Origin: Ampelocalamus luodianensis | Lineage: Eukaryota > Streptophyta > Magnoliopsida > Poales > Poaceae | Direction of reading: 5' to 3' | Assembly (NCBI GenBank): GCA_036346255.1 | Contig: CM070617.1 | Coordinates: 23,301,080 to 23,365,079, forward strand | DNA length: 64,000 bases | Shown here: positions 47,281-58,109 of the stretch, piece by piece | Layout: the number at the start of each line of letters is the position of its first letter | Position numbering within the stretch: the stretch's first letter is position 1 | The notes under the pieces: model-generated | Seen by the model: the letters and a program-made list of their open reading frames with translations, nothing else | Database searches by the model: none | What the model was told of the DNA's origin: nothing | Made by a program: the position numbers and the translations under genes

Positions 47281-47590
47281 ATAGTACCGTCTCTAATTTT
47301 ATTATATCAACTTCACGTCATCGAAAGATAAATTTAGAGACAACACCTCCAATAAACTGTCTCTAGCAAGTTGTCTCTAACATTCATACCAAACTTATAA
47401 TATTCTCACTCCTTCACCTCTCTCTCACATGCACTGGTTATTTTGTCTTAGTTCGTGGGTAGAGATGATTGTTTGAGGAAGAGACAGTTCCCCTTCTCTC
47501 ATGCTTTTCTCTCTTCTATTTAAGATTTTGCTGACATAGAAGAGCTAACCAACCGTTGATATAGCACTATTAGAGATGCCCTTAGATTAT
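47281..47590. repeat. Possible hAT or Tourist-like MITE remnant
   Basis: The right side reads AGCACTATTAGAGATGCCCTTA, a common end of grass MITEs (GGGCATCTCTAATAGTGC in reverse). The left side has TAGTACCGTCTCTAATTTT. Internal GTCTCTA words recur at 47290, 47370 and 47385. Ends do not pair cleanly, so the boundaries are approximate. Confidence 0.35.
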
Positions 47591-48322
47591 CTCGCCTCTT
47601 CCCTGCTAACATCGCCTGACTCTACTTGGGCTGGGTGTTTTGTGATCTAGCCAAGTCACGCATGGTGTACATACGATGGAATGAAGTTACCCTACCATGT
47701 ATTACTGATCGTTTGACTAGTGTAGGAACTAGGAAATGAAGTCTGATAAGTTGGTTGCCATCTGAGGTCCAAACTCCAACAGCTGCCTATGTAAAACTTA
47801 TTTCTTGGCCTTTCTGAAAGTTGACAAACTCTACGTACAGAAGAATTTTAGCAAACTTTTTTGCAAACACTTTCAGGATACTGCTAGGTAGACTTAGTGA
47901 TTCTAATTTCAAAGATCACACATTGAACCCACCTCTGGTGTGAGATCCAAAGTGGACAGACTTTGAGTAGATTGTTCTGCTTAGCAGCACATCTTTGTAC
48001 AGACAGAAAAAAAAATGGTCTAGCCTCCTTGCACTTTTCAGGGGTATAACAAATGCGAGAAGTAGCTGAGCATAACATCGACATCAGGCTATTATAACAG
48101 TACCTGTCATTCTCATGGTATTGCTGGCCTAGCCCTATAGTCTGGCAGTTATCCAAACACTTCCACAAAGAACATGTCAGAGTGAAAAATATACTTGTTG
48201 ATATGTCTCTAGTAGCTGTAGTTCTTATGTGGCTATTCCTAACATTCTGTGGTGTTTCATCTTCATAATGAGCTGGTGAATTTTTATTTTTTAAATTTTA
48301 TTTATTTATTATTATTATTTTG

Positions 48323-48350
48323 TGTGTGTGTGTGTGTGTGGGTGGGTGGG
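48323..48350. repeat. (GT)n microsatellite
   Basis: About 9 GT units run into GGGTGGGTGGGG. Confidence 0.85.
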
Positions 48351-51160
48351 GTGTACCATGTTTAGTTGATTAGTTCCTGGGCCTGTTCCGTCATGTGCCA
48401 GCTTGCCATATTTCTTGGATAATAGAATGCACATTTTATCCATTGAGCATTGCTGCCGAGATGAGATGTGTTGTGTACTTGTAGTTTGGAATAGTGTAGC
48501 TCGAATCCAGTCTGTAAGGAAAAATCCCCAATGAAGTGGACTTTACTCAATCACGCCCAGTATTACAAACCCCTTTGTTCACTCAAAATATAATTTACGG
48601 ACCTGATGACTATTCAGCGAGTGCGCACCCTCTGGCACTGTCAAAAAGGAAAGCGGAATTGAGGCTTTGATGTGGTACGTACTGCTCAGATTGGGGGGAT
48701 GTTTATCATATAACTTGAGTGATTTCATGTCAGGGAAAAGACATGAGGTGTGACTTCTGAAAGATGCAAAGAAATGAGCTGTGGGGAATGTTTTGAGCAC
48801 CTAGGTTTCTTCTCCTAGTCAAGATAGAGTTAAGGTCTAGCATGATGATGGTATGTATGTTGGACAAGTGACAAATCACTGGTGTAGTTAATTGTTGTGG
48901 GGTTGCTCATCTACAGCCTACAATGAAATGAAAAGGTCTACGGAGGTACTGTTTGATGCATTTGCATCTACGTTTTGCACACTCAAGAGGTCTTTCATAG
49001 AAAAAAGCTGTCATGCTGTAGAACACTGTTAACACAACCATTGTGTTCTTTATCTTGTCTACTACATGCGTTTGTCAACTATTGTGCTACAGCTTACAGT
49101 TATGAGATAGCTGAACTTCATCAATGCGGATGTTGTCCATCTTTTTTAGTATTTGAATTTTCTTATTTTCTCGTGCTACTTATCTGAAATCTCGCCCCTT
49201 TTCTGTGAGTTCATTCTAATCTCCTTTTAGTAACTGAAGTACAACAGTGGGGCTAGATTGTGCTACATTGTTTTTAACCTTTAGAGGAGTGATTGTGCTA
49301 TAATGCTGCCCCATATAAAATAAGCACAATGAAGATCTAGTATATACTCCACCAACAGAACTGCACATCTATGAAGTACCTGACCGGACTACCTATACTC
49401 TTTTCAACAAAAGAAAAAGAATGGTATGTATAGTTATTATAAGGTGGTTGTAATTTGTAAAAGAAAAAAAATTCAAGAATGCAGGAGCAGATGACATTAC
49501 TGTTTTCTTAGTGGTATATAGTACTAGCAATTTTTTGTCCTTAATGCCCAAATGCAGGAGCAGATGAGATTAGCATAGCATGTGATTAAGGTCAATCTTC
49601 TGTAGCTCAGGAATGCGCTAACTCAGTAGACTCAGTTAAAGAAAACTAAAAGTTGCTTCTATTTTATTTCCTTTTACCGGTAACAGTTTTGTAAGACTGT
49701 TTACTGTGAATTTTAAAGGACTTGAAAGATGTGAAAGAAGACACCAAAGACATGCCACATGCTAAGAATTCTTAGGTAAAGCAAAAGCATGAAGTAACTT
49801 CAGATGATCCAAACTGGTAGGACACGTTTGATGTCAGTGGAGGCTCTTGATTGATACAGCAGTGGAAGTTAGTTTGTAGTCACGTGGTTGCATGTATATT
49901 ATTGTACTGCCTATTTTTGGATGATTAGCTACTTACGAAGTAAAAATGCAATAATAGAGTCGTCTTGGGCTCTTGGCACCAGTTGCAACAAGAACTGTAT
50001 ATAAATAAGGTGAGTTGCTTTCAGTGTTTTTTTCTTAGGAAAATTCAAGAAGTAGCAGTACCGGCTGGTTTCAGTGATTTTTCTTAGCCCTTACTCTGTA
50101 CGTGAAACCAGACGAGGGAAATCCAATTAGTCAATTACCAGCTGGTTCCTGAAGAAATACAGGATTTCTGGTTAGTTCAACAGGTGAGTTACCACTTGCC
50201 ACTGGAAGTCTGAACCCCTGAAGCATCCTTTTTTGTATATAATATATTGTCATTTTCTTATGGATACTGAGCACTTGTGAGGATTACTGGCATCATCTGT
50301 TATCATTGTGTGCTAGAGAAGGGTACTAGCATATTATTACTCACTAGTCATGTACTTCATAATACGAACTTGTACTAAAAATGCCGGGCAATCAGTACTT
50401 TTTCACTCAATCCTACCCTCTACTTGCATCTATCAACATAGCCATGTTCTACGCCGTCAACAATAGTTTGTACTTTGTACAAATATTTTGGTATGGAAAA
50501 AAATGTAAGCATAGCGCCTCTCATACATAATATATACAGAGAAAATCTCATATGTAGTTATGTACCTTCGCCAGGCAATTATGCAAATGATTACAGGCTA
50601 GCAGAGTCAAAAAGGGTAAGCCATACAGTAGTGCTGCTGCACGCACTCGGAGGAATCTATTCATGTCACCCTGCTAATGCATTTCCTAGGCTCGCAGCTG
50701 GAGAGCCTATGCTCTACGCCTCTACCGCGAGCATTTTTCGTGCTCTACTTTCCCATGGCAAGTAGTAGCAACTAGGTTCCGAAGTTCGGCCGAAAATTGA
50801 AAAATTTGGTGCTACCGAGGGGTGGTGGTAGGAATCCAAACCGATCCTAAAAAATTTGGTTTGGATGAACTTTGCCCAAAAAAATCAATTATGCTTAGGT
50901 TTTGCTTGAATTTGATCTTTTTAAATTTCAATTTTTTTTTAAAAAAATCACATTTTGATTTGAAAATTTCGGCCTTACCGCCCCCCCCCCCAAAAAAAAA
51001 AAAAACTTTCCGGTGTTGAAAACCCTGTAGCAAATATTGTTCTAGTGTAGAGTACGTTGAAAACAATTGGAATCCTTGATGGTAAACCATGTGATGACGA
51101 CGACCAATTGGCATGTAAAAGTGAAAGGGAAAAGGAAGGCTTTTAGGCATGATTGCATTG

Positions 51161-51207
51161 AAAGTGTTAAAAGTGTTTGCACGATGCTAGCTCAGAAGAA
51201 ATTTTAC
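51161..51207 (+). repeat. Direct repeat, left copy
   Basis: GTGTTTGCACGATGCTAGCT and flanking bases recur at 51696-51741 almost unchanged (one base indel in AAAAGTG/AAAGTG). The copies are 535 bp apart. Confidence 0.8.
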
Positions 51208-51695
51208 GCTAGGGTGTCTAAAGAAACTAGTATGAAATACGAATCCTTCAACATGGGCTGAGACTTTTTTTCCCCCGTAGCTTCCTGGAAATGGACCGAT
51301 CCACAGGCTGTCTGATTCTGATGAGTTCCGCATGTCTGGTCCAGTTTGGCCCAAATATTTGCGCTGTTCTTTTCTCCCTACCGCCATGTTGCACTGGGCA
51401 GGCCAGAATTTCGCTGCAGCAACCATTCAGTATTTTCGAGATTTTTCATCTTGTAATCACACGAAATTTTGCCGGAGGTTTTACGGAAGTTGGCCGGAAC
51501 CTCGAAACTTGGTCGGAATTCTCTTTCCCCGTGCGTTTAGGCATCAGAAGTCGTCTCTGAGGACGATAATTTAGAGAGGATTCTGGAAGGCCACACAGCA
51601 CTTAATTGCGACGCCAAACATGCTTAAACACCTTTCTTTTATTCGGAAAGAATAATTCAATTTCTATTGCCTTCTTCCAATCGATCTTTTCTTTC

Positions 51696-51741
51696 AAAGT
51701 GTTAAAGTGTTTGCACGATGCTAGCTCAGAAGAAATTTTAC
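51696..51741 (+). repeat. Direct repeat, right copy
   Basis: Near-identical to 51161-51207, including CAGAAGAAATTTTAC at its end. The sequence after it differs. Confidence 0.8.
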
Positions 51742-52399
51742 AGAAGGAACCAGGAGAGCAACACGAAGAGGAAAAGAGTCTAAGATCTATATCAGCTGTC
51801 TATAGTCTCTATCACGTAGGATTTAAACTGATGTGGATGAAAAAGAATAAAGAGGGAGAAATATGTTGTCTACAATTCTGTAGCCGACTATATCACCAGA
51901 ACTAAGGATGCTATTCAACCACATTTCTTATGTTCATGGAAACATTAAAGGATTGTGTGATCTATAAAGACAAGTAAAAAGATAACCCATTGTATAAGCT
52001 AATTTTAGTGCTGTCTACAGGTGACATAAAGAGTTGCTATAGACAATGTCAGCTATCTGTAAGACTTGTCACGTAGAACATTAAATGATACGGATGAGAG
52101 GAGGAGCATTGAGAATTGTATCATCTCTTATGTAATAGTCGACTGTAATACGAGAAAAAAGACACATTATACATGAAGAAAATGTCTATAGAGATATATA
52201 AAAAGACAATCAATTATTTGAGCTGATCTTTAATACTGTCTATAGATGGTATAGAGTGGTACTATAGACAGCAGTTATTTATACCATTGTACATACCCTA
52301 AAACATCAAGCAACGTCGGCAAACCACTAACCTTAATTACAGGCTTTTTCTCGGATCACAAACCGATCGATGGGGTGACGGCTCATCGCCTTAACTCGA

Positions 52400-53553
52400 T
52401 CACTGGCTCAGCAGCAGCATCGCCTCCGGCCTCTGCTGCTTCCCGAAGCCGTGGAACGGGTGGTGGTGGTGCCGCTCCTCCACCACCTCCTCGCCCACGT
52501 CGCGCTCGTGCCGCAGCTGATCGGGTCTCGATATCAGATTCTCCTTGTCGCCGTCGCCGTCGCCGCCGTCCTCCTTCCTCCACCGGTCCTCGTACTGTGA
52601 GTTGCTCCGCACGTAGCACTGATCCGTCGCGCGGCTGGCGCTGCCTTCGCCCGACAGTTGCGCGCGCCAGCTGCTGCTGAGGTTGAAGCTGCCGAAGCCC
52701 TTGATCTCGCGCGCGATCTTGCGCGCCCGCTCGCGCTCCTCCTCCAGGAACGGCCCCCGCTCCAGCAGCTTCAGCACGCGCTCCGACTTGCTCTTCACCG
52801 TCAGACCCCAGTTGAAACTGCAGCCGGGAATCAACAATTCGCCACGCATACATGTACACAACAAAATTAAGGACTGGAAATCGGAGAACATAAACTCGTA
52901 AATTAACAACGTGTCTAGAAAAAAAATCGAACGGACCCTTTCTCGTCGATGTGCTGGAAGGTGACCATCTGCTCGATGACCTCCCTTTCCTTCTGGAACT
53001 CCGACGCGACGCTCCGCGGACCGTGCGTCAGGAGGTGATCCAGGAGGAGCAGCGCCTTGTACGGCTCACGCCACTGCCTCCTGTGGAACCTCGCGAGCCT
53101 GAAGATTGATCGGTCCAAATTAATTAAACGAGCAGAGCACAGCGTGGTGGTAGGCTAGCGACCCGGCAAGAAATAGCTAGGCAAGGGCCTCACCTCTTGT
53201 GGAGGATGTCCGCGATCCTGACGTACTCGTCGATCTCGAACGCCTGGCGCGCGATGAGGCTCATCGTCTTCACGTTCGGCGGCGACGCGTCCCCGTTCGT
53301 CGCCTCCTCCGTCATCCTATACATACATACGTACAGCCGAGCACCGCACGCCACGCGATATATCGTCAAACTTGGCAGAGGAATCAACACCGAACACGAC
53401 GAGACACAAAGATACGTAGATAGGTACAGCGTAGGAAGGGACTCACAGCTGCGTCGGGGTGACATCGGTGAGCGCGAGCCGCGCGGAGCGGATCTTGTCG
53501 GTGAGGTAGGAGGAGGCCTGCCGCCTGAGCTCGTGGAAGAAGGGCGCGTCCAT
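52400..53553 (-). CDS. ENTH-domain protein (epsin-like), 269 aa
   Basis: Four exons on the minus strand with GT-AG borders and compatible phases: 53553-53447, 53316-53194, 53098-52937, 52817-52400 (810 bases including stop). The start MDAPFFHELRRQAS was chosen because ENTH proteins begin with an M-FFHELKKQAS-type motif; an in-frame ATG upstream (53628) adds residues not expected in the family. The ENTH domain spans about residues 5-140 (TDVTPTQLMTEEATNG, ARQAFEIDEYVRIADILHKR, WREPYKALLLLDHLLTHGP, QHIDEKGFNWGLTVKSKSE). ENTH domains bind phosphoinositides and curve membranes during clathrin-linked vesicle budding. The C-terminal part is charged and low-complexity (HHHHPFHGF) with no obvious DPF, NPF or clathrin-box motif. 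It is a short plant ENTH protein. Confidence 0.9.
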
Positions 53554-54730
53554 GGCCGTACCCGCGCGTACTCGGCGAATCCCCTCTTTGTCTCGATCGT
53601 CTGCCGCCGGGGAGAACAAGATATACATGCAACAAGAGCGCGACGTGTGACTATGTCACCTGCGCGACTACCTTGTGCTTGCGCATGGACGCGTCCGCCC
53701 GCCCCACCGGTCGGTAACCACTCCACGCGAGAGCGCAAGCGAACAAGCGGTAGGAACCAGCTGAGCCGTTGGGTGCGTAACCACTCCTCAAGCGCTAGTG
53801 ATGTATGCGACACGATGCGAGACAGACGGCAAGTTGGATTGGTGGAGAGGTAGCAGTACTCCAGTGAGTCCAGTCAGAGCGATCGATGGTTTGGACTGGA
53901 CGAGCCTTTTTTTTTAATGGGAGAACAGTGAGCTCCTTTCGCTGGGCTAATTAGCCTGGGTTAGAATCATCTTAACTTATTGTGTGAGAATAAATCTTAG
54001 GAAAACACTACTGTTTAGGCATCCGACGCATCGGACACCACACTTCACTTCACTACTTTTTACACGCTTCAGTCCCGGTTCCCCTACCCTGCTTCTTCTT
54101 TCCAACCACTTCCACTTCTCCCACTCTCACCACTGCAGTCACACCACCACCCTCCCTTCTCTCCTCCTCCCCCACCACCCATGCCCCTCTTCCTCCCAGC
54201 CGGATCTCCAACTCCAGCTAGCATAGCAGCCCCACCCCATGCTTCTCCACGGCGGCGTTGCCTCTGTTCGTTTCCGTTCCCTTATGATTTGGACGCCGTC
54301 AAATCTGGGTGATTTCGCTCGATTCGGCGTTTCGGTAGCTCCGATTTTAGGGATCTGGGTGCCACGCAAGCTCGCTTGTCCCTGATTTGTAGCCTTGGGA
54401 GTGAGAACAAGTGTGGGTGTTTGCATTTTTGGGGGACGGTCGCGATGGCAGCGGGGGTGGCGAGGAGGGGGATAGGTTGCCACTGCCAGGGATGAAGGAG
54501 GAGGAGGCCGCCAGGGTGCTGTTCGGGGAGGAGATTGTGGACTTGGTGGATAATCTTGCTCTTGTTCCTGTAAGAGTTCAAGGGGGGTTAGTAGTTAGTA
54601 GTGTTGTGTTAGATGTCTCAATAAAGGGTAAGGTCCCAGTTTTTAGATGGGGCGACAAGTTCAGAACTCGATTTTGTATGGATGGGTGAGTGTACTGTTT
54701 CAGACAGTTTAGATAGGAACAATTAAAATC
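53554..54730. other. ENTH gene upstream side and GC-rich sequence
   Basis: The part next to 53553 should be the promoter and 5' leader of the ENTH gene. The GC-rich region 54060-54690 contains an exon-like frame ending in LFGEEIVDLVDNLALVPVRV (up to 54689), which I cannot identify. The word GATAATCTTGCTCTTGTT within it recurs at 55269, so it belongs to a duplicated unit, not an obvious gene. Confidence 0.35.
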
Positions 54731-54732
54731 AT

Positions 54733-54798
54733 CTGCATCATCTTCTTCAGCAAAAGTTCCAAATTTGCATCATCTTCTTCAGCAAAAGTTCCAAATTG
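54733..54798. repeat. Tandem duplication, unit about 33 bp
   Basis: GCATCATCTTCTTCAGCAAA with the following AGTTCCAAAT occurs twice back to back. Confidence 0.85.
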
Positions 54799-54854
54799 TT
54801 GTTTGTGGTTCTGATGTTGCGAACTGTTTCTTGGTATGTTGCGTCTATTGAAAA

Positions 54855-55405
54855 AATGATGTGACATGTTTTAAAAAATATTGTGACCGTTGAAAAAATA
54901 TTGCATACTATTCCTTGATACGTTGCATCACGTTCCTTGATATGATGCATCACGTTCTTCACTTTTGTTGATCGTGATGTTGCAAGATGAGCATTTTAAC
55001 GCGTCAAGGTCCTCTTCTTCTGGCTCAACATCGTCGAGGTCACTCGCTATGGCGACTAGCTCGGCTTCTCCATTGGCATCGCCTCTGCTGACTTCGGCAC
55101 CAACAATTTCCTCGAGAGCCCCACCTGCAGATGTGGCTTCGACTGCGACGACAGCCTCCTGCTACAGCAAGACCCCGCAGAGTTGAGCCTGCACCTGCGA
55201 GGTGCGTTCCAGAAATCCCACCCACTTCTTGGAGAGACTGGATTCGAAATTCAAGTACTTCTTGGATGGATAATCTTGCTCTTGTTGCTGTAAGAGTAAC
55301 AAAAGTTCATCGTTTGCGGCTCGTTTTAAAAAATATTACGAACATCGGAAAAAATATTGCACACTATTCTTTGATATGTTGCATCACGTTATTCACTGTG
55401 TTGCA
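54855..55405. repeat. Diverged direct repeats
   Basis: The block 54865-54955 (TTTTAAAAAATATTGTGACC, then AAAAATATTGCATACTATTC and GTTGCATCACGTT) recurs in altered form at 55320-55395. The upstream GATAATCTTGCTCTTGTT words at 54549 and 55269 keep the same order, so the unit is about 470-720 bp. The part between reads as a short serine-rich frame without a motif. Confidence 0.55.
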
Positions 55406-55412
55406 ATTAGAC

Positions 55413-55440
55413 CGTACGATGGAAAGTCTTCCATCGTACG
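55413..55440. repeat. Perfect 12-bp inverted repeat
   Basis: CGTACGATGGAA, a four-base loop AGTC, then TTCCATCGTACG. It could fold into a stable hairpin. Confidence 0.9.
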
Positions 55441-56105
55441 TCCGAGCCGTAGTTGCGCCCTTTATCTTTTCACTTTAGCGTTTTTTACAACAACGACAAA
55501 AATATTAATTGGTAGACAAGAGTGCGTTTTGAAATTTGAATAAACATTCTGTGGTGCAACAGGCAGGAAGGCAGGCTACTGTGGTGGGTCGCCACTGAGG
55601 TCACATGGTGCGGGCTACGTACGCGTGGCGCTCTCGTTGTGCGCCGACGACCCGGATTGGGCAGGTGGTGGTAATATTTTTGCATCGCACCGTGCCACGC
55701 CGTATCTCTATCGTATTGTCGTGGGGACGTCGGTGATGCGTTTTAAGAACAAAGGATAGAACAAGAGAGATGTCGCTTTCTTTCGGAATGAACAATACAC
55801 CATTTGGAACTTGGAAGGGATTTAATATGTTTTCTAGTGGCTACATATTATACCGGTCTAAATTAAAAGAAAGAGTTAATTACAAGTACAATCTGAAAAT
55901 ACCTAAAATTCGGGATAAAAATAAAATAAAATAATCAATTTGATTTTAATACGAATTCTAAGTAAAATCTATGAATGACGAGGATCTAATAATCCTCAAT
56001 TAATTAAATTATTTATCCGTAATATTCATTATAGATAATAATATTTTTTATACAACCTTCAAGGGTACCCCTCATTATCAACAATGAGGGAGATTATAAA
56101 CACCC
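55441..56105. other. No gene recognised
   Basis: AT-rich with a more GC-rich patch at 55560-55740. Short frames have no motif. Confidence 0.4.
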
Positions 56106-56245
56106 AGTGGTCGTAAACTATTCTACGACCACTCTATATGATCGTAAATCATTCTACTGTCATCTTGTGGTTGTAAGATCTTCTACGATCACCTATTGAT
56201 CGTAAGTCTTACTACGATCACCTCATAGTCGTAAGCTTTATTATG
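56106..56245. repeat. Tandem array of hairpin-forming units, about 30 bp each
   Basis: The core (G/A)TCGTAA or a variant starts near 56110, 56140, 56170, 56198 and 56228, a spacing of 29-30. The first unit is a perfect 10-bp inverted repeat, AGTGGTCGTA and TACGACCACT (56106-56115 and 56124-56133). The fourth is a perfect 8-bp one, TGATCGTA and TACGATCA. The others have mismatches. No coding frame crosses the array. Confidence 0.75.
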
Positions 56246-56492
56246 ACCGGGTCATTTACGACCACCTTATAGTTGATAAGAACTACAAACATGTGAGCCT
56301 AGTCAATTAGGGATATTTGTACACTGTGTTTAATACACACAGCAGTGATGGTGAGGACATGACCCCTATGGATACGACCATATTTACTATACTTGTTGTT
56401 CCAATTACAAGAGCTCGTACGCTTCACTTAAATTATCAGGGGGCTCGTTTTTAGGAGTGTCTTTATATTATATGAACTATATGATGCTATCT

Positions 56493-56542
<50 letters not shown>

Positions 56543-57415
56543 GCAGCACCATGTCACTTTTGGTCCAAGACGAGCAAGAGTTCGAGCTGGACACGTTCTG
56601 GAATTCAATTCGACCTCCGAAAACAGTCCCGATTTCAAACGTGCATAACTTTCACATATGGAGTCCGTTTGAGGTCCATGAGTGCTTGATTGAAAGCTTA
56701 TCTCATTCTCTTTCCAATGGATCTGAGCTCACCTCTAAATCCATTATGAGCACGTCGTAATTATATATAAAAAGGAGTTGTATCACTTGTTTGGACCAAT
56801 TTGGGCTTTGTAATTGTACCGGGCTTGGCCCATATGGTGGCCGACCACCCTAGGCAGCATGTACTATTCATGCATAAACAGTACCGTGAACAATACTACC
56901 TCGCCATCTCCTAGCTATGTGCGACTCTCCCTCCCCTATTTAAGGTGGTCGCACTGCTCTTAGATTTCGTTTAATTAAAAGTTAGCTGCATTGCAACTTC
57001 ATGCATTGGATTGTGTCGACTAGACCAAACCTGAATACCACTTCAAAATCCCACTTTATTGAGTTCTTCAATCCTATTTACAATTTTAGATTTTTTATTA
57101 TCTTGATCTTCGATTACATGCAGGAATAGACCTTCGTGATCAGGTCGATCGTACTTCTAGAAAGGTCGATAACGATCTCAGAGTTGGTTCAACGATTACT
57201 GGGCATATTTGTCGTGTATGATTAGTAGTTGAATCATGAGAGTCGTCTTCACCAAATCGAAATTATCCTTCTCATCGAAAGATCGAAACACCCAGTGTCG
57301 TATCAAGTTAATATGTGACGTTACTCCCTGAGATAACTGCACGTATTAAACCTGACGACGATTAAAACCTCTATGTATTATTTTTAATACATAACAGACC
57401 ATACGTCTTCATGGT
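56246..57415. repeat. LTR-like sequence of an unidentified element
   Basis: The stretch ACTATTCATGCATAAACAGTACCGTGAACA (about 56865-56895), a TATA-like CTATTTAAGG (about 56937) and the following GC-mixed leader resemble the LTR of a grass retrotransposon. An (AT)n tract at 56496-56538 interrupts the first part. No protein motif is present and no paired LTR was found. Confidence 0.35.
56496..56538. repeat. (AT)n microsatellite
   Basis: About 21 AT units in a row. Confidence 0.95.
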
Positions 57416-58109
57416 TGTAACCCCTGAGGTGCACGACCTCACTGGTCGTAGAGATTCCAGAGGTTACATAATGGGTACCCCGGTCGGACGAAGGCTTAAG
57501 CCAAGCTCCCGACCAGGAGAACTACTCGTAAAAGGTATGAACTGATACTTGGAACTGATTCCAGGTATATTCTCTACCGTGTGATGAATGAAACACGTGC
57601 ATATTCCATACCATACGACGTTTCTTATCCAAAAGCACTGATGAATAACCACCATGCGGTTATATGTCTCATAGACATACAACCGCCAAACGGTTGACTT
57701 TCCATCAACCGTCATCTCACTCCGACCAGTCATGACGCTTTACATCAGACGTCTTCTCCAGAAGTAACTGCCACCTCTTCATAGGCTATTTAAAGATGGA
57801 GCATGAACGGAGGAAAAGAGAAGAAAGAAGGCCATCGGACTGAAGCACAAGCCTTAGATCCGTGTTTTAAGTCTGACATTGTAAAGTAACAAGCAGTGTT
57901 CTCAGTGTGTACAGGAGTAGTTCATCACCTAGTCAGGAGGCATCCCCTGTAAAACCCAGTTCATACTAATAAAAGAGCAGTCCCATTATTACCCTAGATC
58001 TCCTACGTCACTCTCTCCTTTTCTTTTCGTAAGATCGACGTCTTGATCGTCGACAAAACCTCTGTATCTGACATAACTGCAAGGCGATGTAGGGGATATG
58101 TCTCTGACA
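57416..58109 (+). repeat. Possible LTR or LTR remnant (Gypsy-like)
   Basis: The right end reads GTAGGGGATATGTCTCTGACA, typical of some grass Gypsy LTR ends. A TATA-like GCTATTTAAAGATGG lies near 57784, and an AATAAAAG signal near 57969. The left boundary (TGTAACCCC at 57416) is a guess. No target duplication was found and no coding sequence follows. Confidence 0.4.

Larger units (their letters stand above)
46790..52399. other. Intergenic region, no gene recognised
   Basis: 5.6 kb with only short unsupported frames. The first part should hold the FLA4 3' untranslated region. Repeats listed separately lie at 47281-47590, 48323-48350, 50981-51005, 51161-51207 and 51696-51741. Diverged near-repeats with GCTGTCTATAG and TATCACGTAGGA words occur at 51780-51900 and 52020-52160. 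The AAATTTCGGCC-rich block at 50770-51000 looks repetitive. Confidence 0.4.

Noticed and set aside
56106..56245. CRISPR-like array
   Set aside because: Spacing is regular but there are no unique spacers between units; the repeats touch and vary, and no cas genes are present in this eukaryotic DNA.
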